Origin: Candidatus Tepidifontimicrobium thermophilum
GTDB lineage: Bacteria > Sysuimicrobiota > Sysuimicrobiia > Sysuimicrobiales > Sysuimicrobiaceae
Assembly (NCBI GenBank): GCA_031296405.1
Contig: JAVKKH010000002.1
Location: forward strand, 124,001 to 188,000
Reading direction: 5' to 3'
DNA: 64,000 nt
Shown here: positions 45,058-54,339 of the stretch, piece after piece
Layout of the letters: every line of letters starts with the position of its first letter
Numbering within the stretch: position 1 is the first letter of the stretch
Program-made: the position numbers and the translations under genes
The notes under the pieces: model-generated
What the model was told of the DNA's origin: nothing
The model's database searches: none
Seen by the model: only the letters and a program-made list of their open reading frames with translations

Positions 45058-45519
45058 TTATCCCGATTGATCAGCATCCTGGCGTTGCCGGTCCCGGAGA
45101 TAGGCAAGGACGCGGTCTGCGTCACGCAGAGGGTTCACGCGGCGCCAGATCCGTTCCACCCGGCCGTAGCGGTTCACGAGGACGGTGTCCCGGCTGAGCA
45201 CGCCCAAGAACCGCCGGACCCCGTAAGCCCGGGCGAGAGCCCCCTCGGGGTCCGGCAGCATCGTGAGGCCGGTGCGCTCCGCGAAAGCACACTGCGCCGG
45301 GGCTGGGTCCGGACTCACGCCCACCGGGGTGGCGCCGAGCCTCCGGAACTCTTCCTCCAGAGCCCTGTACCTGCGGGCCTGCAGGGAGCATCCGGGCGAG
45401 CCGGCCTTGGGGTAGAAGAACAGGACGAGCCAGCCACGGTGCGCGAGCTCTGCCAGGTCGAGCCGGCGGCCGAAAGCGTCCTGGACCACCGGCAGGTAGG
45501 CCCGTCCGCCCTCTTCCAC
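45058..45519 (-). CDS. Peroxiredoxin, Bcp/PrxQ type
   Basis: Thiol peroxidase of 153 residues. The peroxidatic Cys lies in FFYPKAGSPGCSLQARRY, with the PxxxS/T-x-x-C form slightly altered from the usual TPGCT. A resolving Cys five residues later (as in many PrxQ) is absent; another Cys (AQCAFAERTG) is a candidate. GTG start, 9 bases after the photolyase stop, making it the last gene of proB-proA-phr-prx. Confidence 0.85.
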   Translation of the reverse strand: MEEGGRAYLPVVQDAFGRRLDLAELAHRGWLVLFFYPKAGSPGCSLQARRYRALEEEFRRLGATPVGVSPDPAPAQCAFAERTGLTMLPDPEGALARAYGVRRFLGVLSRDTVLVNRYGRVERIWRRVNPLRDADRVLAYLRDRQRQDADQSG

Positions 45520-45528
45520 GACCCGATT

Positions 45529-46926
45529 CTACCGTGAGGGATCCCGGGCGCGCCTGTAGCGATCCACAGCCCGGTCTCGGGAAGCGCGGAGATCCACGAC
45601 CGGAGCGGGGTAATCCCGCCCCACCCGGCACCGACAGGCCACCTGGTCGTCTCTGGGCAGGGTCCACGGAGCGTGGACGTATGGTGCCGGGACCCTTGAT
45701 AACTCAGGCAACCAACGCCGGACGTAGCGGCCGTCCGGGTCGAAACGGTGGCCCTGGAGGACGGGGTTGAACACCCGGAAATACGGTGCCGCATCCGCAC
45801 CCATCCCCGCCACCCACTGCCAGTTGCCGGTATTGGAGGCCGGATCGCCGTCCGCGAGCTGCCGGAAGAAGTACGCCTCGCCCCACCGCCAGTCCACCAG
45901 CAGGTTCTTCACCAGGAAGGAGGCGGCGACCATGCGGGCACGGTTGGGAATCCAGCCCGTCTCGTTGAGCTGCCGCATGGCAGCGTCGACCAGAGGGTAA
46001 CCCGTGCGGCCCTCACACCAGGCCCGGAAGAGCCGCTCGTCGTTGTCCCACACGGGCTCGCGGGCTCCCGGGCGGAGGGGCCGGTTTCGGGCGTGCGGGG
46101 AGTGGAACAGCGCGTGAGCGAAGAACTCGCGCCACAGCAGTTCGTCGCGCCACCGCTGAGCTCCGCGGCGGGATTCCGGGTCCGGTGCCGCTTCAGCAGC
46201 CTCCCCCGCGGTACGGAGGACCACCCGGGGCGAGAGGACTCCGAAACGCAGGTAGGCGGAGAGCTGGGAAGTCCCCTCCACGTCCAGCCGGTCCCGGTCC
46301 CGGTGGTAGCGGAAGACGGCTCCGCCGACGAACCGACGCAGGCGTTGGCGGGCTTCCGCTTCGCCGTCCGAGTGGGCGACCGGGCTCTGCGGAAGGGGCT
46401 CCGAGGGGAGCCCGTGGGGCCGGAGGTGCACGGGCGCAGGCAGGAGCGGCCCGCTCAGAGGTTGCCCCAGCACCCGTCGGCGGTAGTGGGCGTAAACGGT
46501 GTACCCCCTTCCTGCTGCGGTCCGGACCGCGTCCGGCGGGAAGGCGGTGGGCCAGCCCACCAACTCCAGCTGGACGCTGCGCGCCACTTCAGCCTCCAGG
46601 CGCCGGGCCAGAGGCGACACGTCGGCATGCGCGTACACGACGCGGGCGCCCGAGGTCTGAACCAGGGCGCGCAGGACCTCGGAAGGCCGGCCTCTCCGGA
46701 GTACCAGGGAGCTACCGATTTCTCGGAGCGAGCGGTCCAGGGCTCGTAGGTAAGCCACCAGCAGTTCGGTGCGCCGGCGGCTCACCGACGTCAGGACCGG
46801 GTCCAGCACGAAGACGGGAACGACCGTGCCGGCCCGCAGGGCTGCCTGGAGAGCAGGGTTGTCGTGCAGGCGCAGGTCCCTGCGGACCCACCAGACGGCG
46901 ACGGAATCGCGTCCTCGGACGCGCAC
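45529..46926 (-). CDS. phr: Deoxyribodipyrimidine photolyase (class I cryptochrome/photolyase family)
   Basis: Uses blue light and FADH- to split pyrimidine dimers. About 465 residues: an alpha/beta antenna domain (VAVWWVRRDLRLHDNPALQAAL) and a helical FAD domain with WRDELLWREFFAHALFH, GRTGYPLVDAAMRQL, NRARMVAASFLVKNLLVDW and SNTGNWQWVAGMGADAAPYFRVFNP, the latter typical of CPD photolyases. GTG 46926 is chosen; TTG 46938 is possible and no strong ribosome site is seen. Lies 29 bases downstream of proA, so probably co-transcribed with proline synthesis genes. Confidence 0.93.
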   Translation of the reverse strand: MRVRGRDSVAVWWVRRDLRLHDNPALQAALRAGTVVPVFVLDPVLTSVSRRRTELLVAYLRALDRSLREIGSSLVLRRGRPSEVLRALVQTSGARVVYAHADVSPLARRLEAEVARSVQLELVGWPTAFPPDAVRTAAGRGYTVYAHYRRRVLGQPLSGPLLPAPVHLRPHGLPSEPLPQSPVAHSDGEAEARQRLRRFVGGAVFRYHRDRDRLDVEGTSQLSAYLRFGVLSPRVVLRTAGEAAEAAPDPESRRGAQRWRDELLWREFFAHALFHSPHARNRPLRPGAREPVWDNDERLFRAWCEGRTGYPLVDAAMRQLNETGWIPNRARMVAASFLVKNLLVDWRWGEAYFFRQLADGDPASNTGNWQWVAGMGADAAPYFRVFNPVLQGHRFDPDGRYVRRWLPELSRVPAPYVHAPWTLPRDDQVACRCRVGRDYPAPVVDLRASRDRAVDRYRRARDPSR

Positions 46927-46955
46927 CGCAAGGTCCAACCGCCGGGGACCGTGCG

Positions 46956-48215
46956 TCAGGTACGCACGTGCCCGTCTCCCAGGGCCACGAACTTCGTGGT
47001 GGTGAGCTCGCGGACGCCCATCGGCCCGTACGCGTGCAGCTTGCTGGTGCTGATGCCGATCTCCGCACCCAGTCCGAGCTGGAAGCCGTCGTTGAACCGC
47101 GTGCTGGCGTTCACGAGGACGAGCGAGGCGTCCACCTCCCGCAGGAAACGCAGCGCCCGGGCGTGGTCGCGGGTGACGATGGCCTCCGTGTGGTTGGAGC
47201 CGTAGCGGGCGATGTGGGCCAGCGCTTCGTCCATGGAGTCCACCACCTTCACCGCCAGGATCAGGTCCAGGTACTCGGCTTCCCAGTCCGCTTCCGTGGC
47301 CGGTCGGATCTGGGGCAGGTGCTCCAGGGTGCGGGCGCACCCGCGAAGTTCCACACCCGCCTCTGCCATGGCCCGCGCCAGCAGGGGGAGGAAGTCGGGC
47401 GCGACGGATTGGTGGACGAGCACCTTCTCCAGTGCGTTGCAGGTGGCCGGCCGCTGGGCCTTCGCGTTCACCGCGACGCGGACCGCCATCTGGAGGTCCG
47501 CGCTTTCGTCCACGTACAGGTGGTTGACGCCCCTCGCGTGCGCCAGGACGGGCATCCGCGCGTGCTCCTGGACGAAGCGGATGAGCTCCTCCCCGCCCCG
47601 CGGGATGAGGACGTCCAGGTAGCCCGCGAGGCGGCACATCTCCACCACCGCCTGGCGGTCCGTGTGGGGGACCAGTTGCACCGCGTCCTCCGGAAGGCCG
47701 GCTTCCTTCAGCGACCGACGGAACAGCGCCACCAGGGCCCGGTTGCTGCGCAGGGCCTCCTTGCCGCCCCGGAGGAGGATGGCGTTGCCGGCCTTCACCG
47801 CGAGGCTGCTGGCCTCCACGGTGGCGCCGGGCCGTGCCTCGTACACCATCCCGATGACGCCCAGGGGCACCCGCATCCGGCCCACGCGCAGTCCGTTGGG
47901 CCGGACGGACAGGGACTCGATCTCGCCCACCGGGTCTGGCATGTGGGCCACCTGCCGCAGGCCCTCCACCAGGTCGTCCCGGACCCTCTGGTCCAGCCGC
48001 AGCCGGTCCAGCTTCGCCCGGGACAGCCCCGCGGCGGCTGCCTCCTCCAGGTCCGCACGATTGGCCTCGGCCACCTCCGGCCAGGAGTCCACCAGCAACT
48101 GTGCCAGCCCCAGCAACGCGTCCCGTTTGGCCGCGGGAGGTGCCGACGCCATGGCCCGGGCTGCCTGCCGGGCGCGGACGGCCATCTCACGGATCTGGCT
48201 CGTGACGTCGATCAT
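46956..48215 (-). CDS. proA: Gamma-glutamyl phosphate reductase
   Basis: NADPH-dependent second step of proline synthesis, giving glutamate-5-semialdehyde. 419 residues. Signatures: [10 protein letters not shown] as [52 protein letters not shown] and the catalytic Cys in [19 protein letters not shown] overlaps the proB stop by 4 bases. Confidence 0.97.
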   Translation of the reverse strand: MIDVTSQIREMAVRARQAARAMASAPPAAKRDALLGLAQLLVDSWPEVAEANRADLEEAAAAGLSRAKLDRLRLDQRVRDDLVEGLRQVAHMPDPVGEIESLSVRPNGLRVGRMRVPLGVIGMVYEARPGATVEASSLAVKAGNAILLRGGKEALRSNRALVALFRRSLKEAGLPEDAVQLVPHTDRQAVVEMCRLAGYLDVLIPRGGEELIRFVQEHARMPVLAHARGVNHLYVDESADLQMAVRVAVNAKAQRPATCNALEKVLVHQSVAPDFLPLLARAMAEAGVELRGCARTLEHLPQIRPATEADWEAEYLDLILAVKVVDSMDEALAHIARYGSNHTEAIVTRDHARALRFLREVDASLVLVNASTRFNDGFQLGLGAEIGISTSKLHAYGPMGVRELTTTKFVALGDGHVRT

Positions 48216-49405
48216 ACCGACCCCCGTACCGCGTGCTCTTCCGCCTCCAGCTCACTGGCCAGGGCGAAGTGGTCCCGGTGGATGACCTCGTCGGAGTGCT
48301 TGTACCCCAGACGCGATTCGATGTCGCGGGTGTGCAGGCCCTTGATGAGGTCGATCTCCGCCGCACTGTAGTTCACCAGCCCCACGCCCACCAGGCGGCC
48401 GTCGGGGTCCAGGCACCGGACCGGGTCGCCTACCCCGAACTGTCCCCGGACCCCGCGGACGCCTGCCGGCAACAGGGAAGCTCCGCCCTTCCGCAGCGCC
48501 CGTGCGGCGCCGTGATCCAAGAGCAGCTCTCCCGCGGGCTTGGGGAGCTGGTACAGCCACAGCTTGCGGCCCGCGTACCGCCGGCTGCCACCCCAGAACA
48601 GCGTGCCGACGGGTTCGCCAGACAGCGCGGCGCGCAGGGCCCCCGCCCGACGGCCTGGCAGCAGCAGCAGCGGCATCCCCGCGGCCAGGGCCTTTTCCGC
48701 GGCCAGCAGCTTGCTGCGCATCCCGCCGCTGCCGACCTCGTTGGGAGCCTCTCCGGCGGACTCCAGCAGGGTCCGGTCGACCCGCTCCACCCACGGAATG
48801 GGGCGGGCCTGGGGGTGGGTACGGGGATCCCGGTCGAACAACGCCTCCACGTCCGACAGCAGCACCAAAAGGTCCGCGCCCACCAGGGTGGCGATGAGGA
48901 CGGACAGCCGGTCGTTGTCCCCGAACTGGACCTCCTCCACCACCACGGTGTCGTTCTCGTTCACCACGGGCACCACGCCCCACCTGAGCAGCGTCTGCAG
49001 GGTGTGGCGGGCGTGGAGGAAGCGGGAGCGGTCCGCCAGGTCCGGGGCGGTGAGGAGCACCTGGGCCACCGACACCCCGTGGCGCCCGAACGCCTGCTCC
49101 CACGCGCGCACCAGCAGCGGCTGGCCCACCGCGGCGGCCGCCTGCTTGGCGGGGATGGTGGCGGGCCGTTCCACAAGCCCCAGGTGGGCGACTCCGGCGG
49201 CCACCGCTCCGGAGGAGACCACCACCACCTCCCGTCCCTCGGCCCTCAGCCCCGCCAGCTCGTCCGCCAGCCGGTCCAGCACGGGCTGGTCCAGGCCGTG
49301 CGGGCCGGCCAGCACCGCGCTGCCCACCTTGACCACCAGGCGTCGGTAGGTCTGCGGGTCCGCGAATGAAGGCCGCTGCCGCGCCGCGTGCGTCATACTT
49401 AGCAT
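48212..49405 (-). CDS. proB: Glutamate 5-kinase
   Basis: First step of proline synthesis. 397 residues: amino acid kinase domain ([64 protein letters not shown]) followed by a C-terminal PUA domain ([18 protein letters not shown]). Usually feedback-inhibited by proline. Two ATGs, 49405 and 49396, are available and neither has a clear ribosome site, so a very short leader is possible. Divergent from the small ORF and ligase genes. Confidence 0.96.
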   Translation of the reverse strand: MLSMTHAARQRPSFADPQTYRRLVVKVGSAVLAGPHGLDQPVLDRLADELAGLRAEGREVVVVSSGAVAAGVAHLGLVERPATIPAKQAAAAVGQPLLVRAWEQAFGRHGVSVAQVLLTAPDLADRSRFLHARHTLQTLLRWGVVPVVNENDTVVVEEVQFGDNDRLSVLIATLVGADLLVLLSDVEALFDRDPRTHPQARPIPWVERVDRTLLESAGEAPNEVGSGGMRSKLLAAEKALAAGMPLLLLPGRRAGALRAALSGEPVGTLFWGGSRRYAGRKLWLYQLPKPAGELLLDHGAARALRKGGASLLPAGVRGVRGQFGVGDPVRCLDPDGRLVGVGLVNYSAAEIDLIKGLHTRDIESRLGYKHSDEVIHRDHFALASELEAEEHAVRGSV

Positions 49406-49495
49406 GATACGGCGGTGGCGGGCCTCCGGACGACCGAGGAGCGCTCCGCAGAACCGTCGAAGCCCGGGTGGGAGTCCGGTCTGAGGAGGTCACCC

Positions 49496-49696
49496 ATGGC
49501 AAGGGAACCGGTGTTCGCAGACCCCGACGAGGAGCGTCGGTACCTCGAGCAGGTCAAGCAGGAGCTCGACGCGGCTCGGACCAAGGAGGAGGTGGTGGAG
49601 GTGTGGCGCCGCCACTACCTGAAGATCGGCCACCGCAAGCTGGGACGGCTGCTGCTGGGGCGTCCGGTGGCGGAGCTCTTGCGGTCCAGGGAGTAG
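49496..49696 (+). CDS. Small hypothetical protein preceding the DNA ligase
   Basis: A 66-residue charged, helical protein (EERRYLEQVKQELDAARTKEEVVEVWRRHYLKIGHRKLGRLLLG). No family recognised. A good ribosome site (GAGGAGG) lies 7 bases before the ATG, and the ligase start is only 11 bases after its stop, so it is probably translated and co-transcribed with the ligase. Confidence 0.6.
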   Translation: MAREPVFADPDEERRYLEQVKQELDAARTKEEVVEVWRRHYLKIGHRKLGRLLLGRPVAELLRSRE

Positions 49697-49707
49697 GAGC
49701 CAGTCCG

Positions 49708-51477
49708 ATGCAGTACACGCGCCTGGCGCAGGCGTACCAGAGGCTCGAGGAGACCTCTGCCCGGCTGAAGCTCATCGAGGTCCTGGCGGAGCTGTTCGGG
49801 GAAACGCCCAAGCCCCTGCTGCGCAAGGTGGTGTACCTGTGTCAGGGCAAGATCGCGCCGGACTTCGCGGGAGTGGAGATCGGCCTGGCGGAGAAGCTGG
49901 CCGCCCGGTCGGTGGCGGAGGCCGCGGGTGTGGCGGAGGACCGGGTGCAGTCGCTGCTGCGGCGCCGAGGCGACCTGGGCACGGTGGCGGAGGAGCTGCT
50001 GGCCGAAAGAGGGGCCCGCCGGTCCCACCTGACCGTGCAGGAGGTGTTCGACCATCTCGAGGCCATCGCCCAGGCATCCGGCAAGGGGGCCCAGACCCAG
50101 AAGATCTCCTCCCTAGCCGACCTCCTGCGCCGCGCCACGCCGCTGGAGGCCCGCTACCTGGTCCGCACGGTCACGGGCAAGCTGCGGTTGGGCGTCGGGG
50201 ATGCCTCCATCCTGGACGCCCTGGCGGAGGTGTACGCGGGAGGCCGGGCCAACCGGGCGCCTTTGGAGCGAGCGTACAACATCTGCTCGGACCTGGGGCT
50301 GGTGGCCGATACCCTGGTGCGCGGCGGGGTGGCGGCGGTGGAGGCCATGGAGGTCCGTCCCGGCCACCCGGTGCGGCCCATGCTGGCGCAGCGGCTGGCC
50401 ACCGGCGAGGAGATCCTGGCAAAGCTGGGCGGGGTGTGCGCCGCGGAGTACAAGTACGACGGCGAGCGGGTGCAGGCCCACCGCCTGGACGGGAAGGTGG
50501 TGCTGTTCTCGCGGCGCCTGGAGAACATCACGGAGCAGTTCCCGGACGCGGTGGAGTTGCTGCAGCACGGGCTGCGACCCAAGCGGGCCATCCTGGAGGC
50601 GGAGATCGTGGCCGTGGACCCCGAGTCCGGAGAGCTGCGGCCGTTCCAGGAACTCATGCAGCGGCGCCGCAAGTACGGGATCGAGGAGGCGGCAAGGCGC
50701 ATCCCGGTGGGCCTGTTCTGTTTCGACCTGCTGTACGGAGAGGGGGGCGACCTGACCCGTCGGCCGTACCTGGAGCGGCGACGGGCCCTGGAGCGGGCTA
50801 TCAAGCCCGGGGACCGGCTGCAGCTGGCCACCTGGAAGCTGGTGCGCAGTGTGGAGGAGCTGGACGCGTTCTTCGAGCAGGCCGTGGCGGACGGCTGTGA
50901 GGGGGTTCTGTGCAAGTCGGTGGCCGAGGACGCCGTCTACCAGGCCGGCGCCCGCGGCTGGCTGTGGATCAAGCACAAGAGGGAGTACCGCACCGAGCTT
51001 CAGGACACCCTGGACCTGGTGGTGGTGGGGGCCTTCTACGGACGCGGCCGCCGCAGCGGGACGTACGGGGCCCTGCTGGTGGCGGCCTACGACCCGTCCG
51101 AGGACACCTTCCGGACTTTCTGCAAGGTGGGTAGCGGGTTTTCCGACGAGGATCTGGCGCAGCTGCCCCAGCGGCTCCGCCCTTACCAGGTCGACCGCAG
51201 GCCGCCGCGGGTGGACTCCAAGCTGGAGCCAGACGTGTGGTTCCACCCGGCCCTGGTGCTCGAGGTGGTGGGAGCGGAGATCACCCTGTCGCCCACCCAC
51301 ACCGTGGCATGGAGCCGGGTGAAGGAAGGCGCGGGGCTGGCGTTGCGCTTCCCCCGTTTCACCGGACGGTACCGGGACGACAAGCGGCCCGAGGACGCCA
51401 CTACGGTGGACGAGATCTGGGAGCTGTACCAGCGTGCCCGCCGCCGGGCCGTCCGGGTGGGAGAGGGGGAAGGATAG
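49708..51477 (+). CDS. lig: ATP-dependent DNA ligase, archaeal/eukaryotic type
   Basis: Seals nicks using ATP. 589 residues with the three-domain layout of archaeal replicative ligases: N-terminal DNA-binding domain (1-200), adenylation domain with the catalytic Lys in AAEYKYDGERVQAH (K249), RRLENITEQFPD, ILEAEIVAVD, FCFDLLY, EGVLCKS and WLWIKHKREY, then an OB domain. It is far longer than LigC or the ligase part of LigD and carries no nuclease or primase. Most bacteria rely on NAD-dependent LigA, not seen here. An acquired gene is likely; base composition now matches the host. Confidence 0.93.
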   Translation: MQYTRLAQAYQRLEETSARLKLIEVLAELFGETPKPLLRKVVYLCQGKIAPDFAGVEIGLAEKLAARSVAEAAGVAEDRVQSLLRRRGDLGTVAEELLAERGARRSHLTVQEVFDHLEAIAQASGKGAQTQKISSLADLLRRATPLEARYLVRTVTGKLRLGVGDASILDALAEVYAGGRANRAPLERAYNICSDLGLVADTLVRGGVAAVEAMEVRPGHPVRPMLAQRLATGEEILAKLGGVCAAEYKYDGERVQAHRLDGKVVLFSRRLENITEQFPDAVELLQHGLRPKRAILEAEIVAVDPESGELRPFQELMQRRRKYGIEEAARRIPVGLFCFDLLYGEGGDLTRRPYLERRRALERAIKPGDRLQLATWKLVRSVEELDAFFEQAVADGCEGVLCKSVAEDAVYQAGARGWLWIKHKREYRTELQDTLDLVVVGAFYGRGRRSGTYGALLVAAYDPSEDTFRTFCKVGSGFSDEDLAQLPQRLRPYQVDRRPPRVDSKLEPDVWFHPALVLEVVGAEITLSPTHTVAWSRVKEGAGLALRFPRFTGRYRDDKRPEDATTVDEIWELYQRARRRAVRVGEGEG

Positions 51478-51645
51478 GAACCGCTCCCTGGCAGGAGAAC
51501 TGCGAAACGGGTGGTGACCATAGACGTCGGGACGTTGGCTACACCCCGGGCAAGCTTCCGGGGGGGGCACTTCGCCGCGGAACGGCAATCCCGGGGCAGC
51601 TCGCGGCACAACGCGGCCAGCCGGCGACGATCCTCGAGGAAAGAA

Positions 51646-52038
51646 CTAGCGGACCACCACGATGACGCGTCGCTCGCGGGGCCCGTCGAACTCCGCCAGC
51701 ATCACCGCCTGCCACCGGCCCAGGGCCAGCCGCCCCTGGTGGACCGGGATCACCTGGCCCGGGCCGGTGAGGGCTGCTTTCAGGTGCGCGCTGGCGTTGT
51801 TGTCGACCCGGTCGTGCCGCCACACGCCGTCTGGGAACAGCTTGGCCAGCGCGTCCAGCAGGTCCTCGCACACCTGCGGGTCGGCGTTCTCGTTCACCAC
51901 GACACCCGCGGTCGCGTGGGGTACGTACACGCAACAGATTCCTTCCTGGGCCCCGGAGGCGCGCACCGCCTGCTCCACCCGGTCGGTGATGTCCACCAGT
52001 TCGCGCTTCCGGCGGGTGCGGACCGTGAACTCCGTCAT
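51646..52038 (-). CDS. yjbQ: YjbQ family protein (UPF0047)
   Basis: A 130-residue protein of the YjbQ/UPF0047 fold: TGAVVVNE-like HATAGVVVNENADPQV, the metal-site region WRHDRVDNNASAHLKAALTGPGQVIPV and LALGRWQAVMLAEFDGPRERRVIV. Some members show weak thiamine-phosphate synthase activity; the true role is unsettled. ATG start; transcribed leftwards, opposite to the ligase. The 168 bases between the ligase stop and this gene's end hold nothing I can recognise. Confidence 0.9.
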   Translation of the reverse strand: MTEFTVRTRRKRELVDITDRVEQAVRASGAQEGICCVYVPHATAGVVVNENADPQVCEDLLDALAKLFPDGVWRHDRVDNNASAHLKAALTGPGQVIPVHQGRLALGRWQAVMLAEFDGPRERRVIVVVR

Positions 52039-52082
52039 GGCCTGCGACCTCCCTCCCCCAGGGTAGCGCGGAGGGCGAAAAC

Positions 52083-52790
52083 GTGTCGGGGGACCTCCTA
52101 CGGCGCGCCTGGGCGGTGACCGGCTACGCGGTGGCCATGGGGTACGCGGAGGCCGCGGTGGTGGCGTACCTGCGCCGGCTGTACGGAATCACGGATCTCC
52201 TGCGGGACGTGCCCACGAAGCCGGATCCCCTGGGGTGGGTGGAGCTGGGCCGGGAGGCGGCGACCCTGGCGATGCTGTTCGCCGTGGGGCAGGCGGCGGG
52301 GCGGAGCCGGCCTGCCCGGTGGGGAGCGTTCCTGTACGCGTGGGGCCTGTGGGACCTGGCGTACTACGTGTGGCTGAGCCTTCTGGTGGGCTTCCCGCGG
52401 TCCTTTCAGGACTGGGACCTCCTGTTCCTGATCCCCCTGCCGTGGTGGGCGCCCGTGTGGGCCCCGGTGCTGGCAGCGATTTTGCTCGCGGTGTTCGGTG
52501 CGACCGTGGCGGTCCGTGGCGAGTCCGGAGCTGCCGTGCGGGTGGATCCGCTGAGCGTGGTCCTGGCCTGCGTGGGATCTGCTGCGGCCCTGGGGGCGGT
52601 GATGGCTCCGGCCCTGAGCCGGCTGGGCGACGGATGGCAGGCGGCGGTGGCCGCCCGGCCCCAGACCTTCCCCTGGCTCCTGTACCTGGCGGGCTGGGCC
52701 GGGGTAGCGTGGGCAGCGTGGAGGGTCGCCTCCGGGCGGGCAGGCAGAGCCGATCGCTTGCGGGCCGGTCGCCGGCGCGGGACGCTATAG
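52083..52790 (+). CDS. Multi-pass membrane protein, unknown function
   Basis: A 235-residue protein with about six hydrophobic segments, including an aromatic-rich core (FLYAWGLWDLAYYVWLSLL and LLFLIPLPWWAPVWAPVLAAILL). I recognise no family. GTG start, 44 bases from the divergent yjbQ start. The C-terminal tail is basic. Confidence 0.65.
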   Translation: MSGDLLRRAWAVTGYAVAMGYAEAAVVAYLRRLYGITDLLRDVPTKPDPLGWVELGREAATLAMLFAVGQAAGRSRPARWGAFLYAWGLWDLAYYVWLSLLVGFPRSFQDWDLLFLIPLPWWAPVWAPVLAAILLAVFGATVAVRGESGAAVRVDPLSVVLACVGSAAALGAVMAPALSRLGDGWQAAVAARPQTFPWLLYLAGWAGVAWAAWRVASGRAGRADRLRAGRRRGTL

Positions 52791-52814
52791 GCAAGTACGG
52801 AGGAGGAGGGTGGT

Positions 52815-53372
52815 ATGGCTCGGGTGAGCTGGGTGGCGGTGGCAGCGGCAGTGGCCCTAGCAGGACCCCTTGCGGCGCAGACGGGCCTCGGGGAGATCGT
52901 GCCCGGGGAGGCCATCGGCGCGGCCCGCATCGGGATGGCCATGGACGAAGCGGCGCAGGTGGCGGCGGGGTTCGGGCAGACCCGGGACCAGGCCCGGGAC
53001 GCCGGCCGCGAGGTGTGCAACGTGGACGACGGGGTGGGGATCTGCGCGTACGACTACTACTTCTACGAGGACGAGCGGGAGCCCACCAAGACGCCCGGCC
53101 TGGTCATCGCGGTGGTCACCGACGACCCTCGGTTCCGGCTCAAGGGCAGCGTGGGCGTGGGCAGCACGCTGTTGGAGTTCCTGGGCGCGTACGGAACGAA
53201 CCCGGAGTGGCTGGGCGGCGGCTACCTGGAGTGGACGAGCAAGGGTCTTCTGGTGGGGCTGCGCCGGGGCTCCCGGGGTGCCGAGGTTGCCATTGTCGGG
53301 GTGTTCAAGCCCCGTCCGTCCGGCACCCGGGCGGAAGGCAGAACCCTGCGGCGCCGCGCAGCGTACCTCTAG
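52815..53372 (+). CDS. Secreted hypothetical protein
   Basis: A 185-residue exported protein: signal peptide VSWVAVAAAVALAGPLAAQ with cleavage near residue 22, then EIVPGEAIGAARIGMAMDEAAQVA, a segment like those of small secreted proteins that describe a per-object constant. Two Cys (REVCNVDDGVGICAYDYYFY) could form a disulfide. The end is basic. GGAGGAGGG precedes the ATG. No function can be assigned. Confidence 0.65.
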   Translation: MARVSWVAVAAAVALAGPLAAQTGLGEIVPGEAIGAARIGMAMDEAAQVAAGFGQTRDQARDAGREVCNVDDGVGICAYDYYFYEDEREPTKTPGLVIAVVTDDPRFRLKGSVGVGSTLLEFLGAYGTNPEWLGGGYLEWTSKGLLVGLRRGSRGAEVAIVGVFKPRPSGTRAEGRTLRRRAAYL

Positions 53373-53408
53373 GCAAGACGCACCCCGACACTCCACGGGA
53401 GGGAGCCC

Positions 53409-53852
53409 ATGCGGCGGATTCGGGTGGTAGCTCTGACCCTGGCGGCGCTGGTGGCGCTGGCCGGGGTCGCCCACGCGCAGGACATCCTGCAGCTGGTGAA
53501 GGTGTTCGGGATCGGCTACGCGGTGCGCACCTTCGGGCCGCAGATCAACGACTTCATCAACTCCCTGCTGCTGTCCCGCGACGCCGCGACCCGGCAGACC
53601 ACCAAGGTGGTGCCCATCCTCAGCGTGTCCATCGGCCTGAGTGCACCGGGCCGGGCGGCCATCGGGGCCGCCCAGGTGGCGGGGCCCAGGGCCGCCGTGC
53701 AGCGGGTGGAGGCGGTGGCGGCCCTGGACGCCAACTACCAGGGGGTGTTCCAGATCCGCGCCCTCATCCCCGTGGACAGCCTGGAGCCGTGGAAGGGACT
53801 GCGGCGGGTGGTGGGGGTCGGGGTCTCGGCCATCATCGACCTGAAGATCTGA
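53409..53852 (+). CDS. Secreted hypothetical protein
   Basis: A 147-residue protein with signal peptide VVALTLAALVALAGVAHA and likely cleavage before QDILQLVKVFGIGY. The mature part is mixed alpha/beta with no Cys (RQTTKVVPILSVSIGLSAPGR ... GVFQIRALIPVDSLEPWKGL). No family recognised. It follows the previous secreted protein after 36 bases with a GGGAGG site, so the two may be one unit. Confidence 0.65.
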   Translation: MRRIRVVALTLAALVALAGVAHAQDILQLVKVFGIGYAVRTFGPQINDFINSLLLSRDAATRQTTKVVPILSVSIGLSAPGRAAIGAAQVAGPRAAVQRVEAVAALDANYQGVFQIRALIPVDSLEPWKGLRRVVGVGVSAIIDLKI

Positions 53853-53856
53853 CCGG

Positions 53857-54267
53857 TCAGCGCCGGGGAGCCACCAGCAGGGTCCCGGTGTAGTGCACGC
53901 TCATCGGGTGCAGGTGGCAGTAGATGGTGTGGGCGCCCCGGCGCACGCCGCGGATCCGGATCGTCTTGGTCTCCTTAGGCTGGAGGACCTCCTTGACCCC
54001 GAAGGCGTCGATGGCGAACCCTTCCGGAATGGGGCTCTCGTTGCGGACCACGAACTCCACTGTCTCCCCCTCGTAGGCAAACGCGTCCGCGGGGAGGTTC
54101 GTGACCGCGATGGTAGGGACGCCCGCCACCGTGGCCTTCCAGAATTTCATCGTCACGTGGTAGCGGCGCACGGGGGCGGACTCCGCCGGGGCAGGCGCGG
54201 GGACGGTGGCCACGGCCAGGGCGAGGACGGCAGCAGCCGCGAGCAGGGCGACAGGACGGACCGTCAT
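53857..54267 (-). CDS. Exported cupredoxin-like copper protein
   Basis: A 136-residue protein: signal peptide (VALLAAAAVLALAVATVPA), then a cupredoxin beta-barrel with the copper-site ending TIYCHLHPMSVHYTGTLLV (Cys, His, Met in the order CxxHxxM) and an upstream His in RYHVTMKFW. Probably binds copper outside the membrane; electron transfer or copper handling are possible. ATG 54267 is chosen because AGGAGGTGG precedes it. Divergent from the MarR-type regulator, which may control it. Confidence 0.82.
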   Translation of the reverse strand: MTVRPVALLAAAAVLALAVATVPAPAPAESAPVRRYHVTMKFWKATVAGVPTIAVTNLPADAFAYEGETVEFVVRNESPIPEGFAIDAFGVKEVLQPKETKTIRIRGVRRGAHTIYCHLHPMSVHYTGTLLVAPRR

Positions 54268-54339
54268 AGCCCACCTCCTATTTGATTTGGACTGCGAACT
54301 ATGTACCATGGAGGGCAGGAGGCGTCAAGGGAGGGGACG

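Noticed and set aside
51511-51645. Start of a 202-codon plus-strand frame after the ligase
   Set aside because: It continues antisense through yjbQ, and the unique first 45 residues match nothing and are Arg/Ser-rich.
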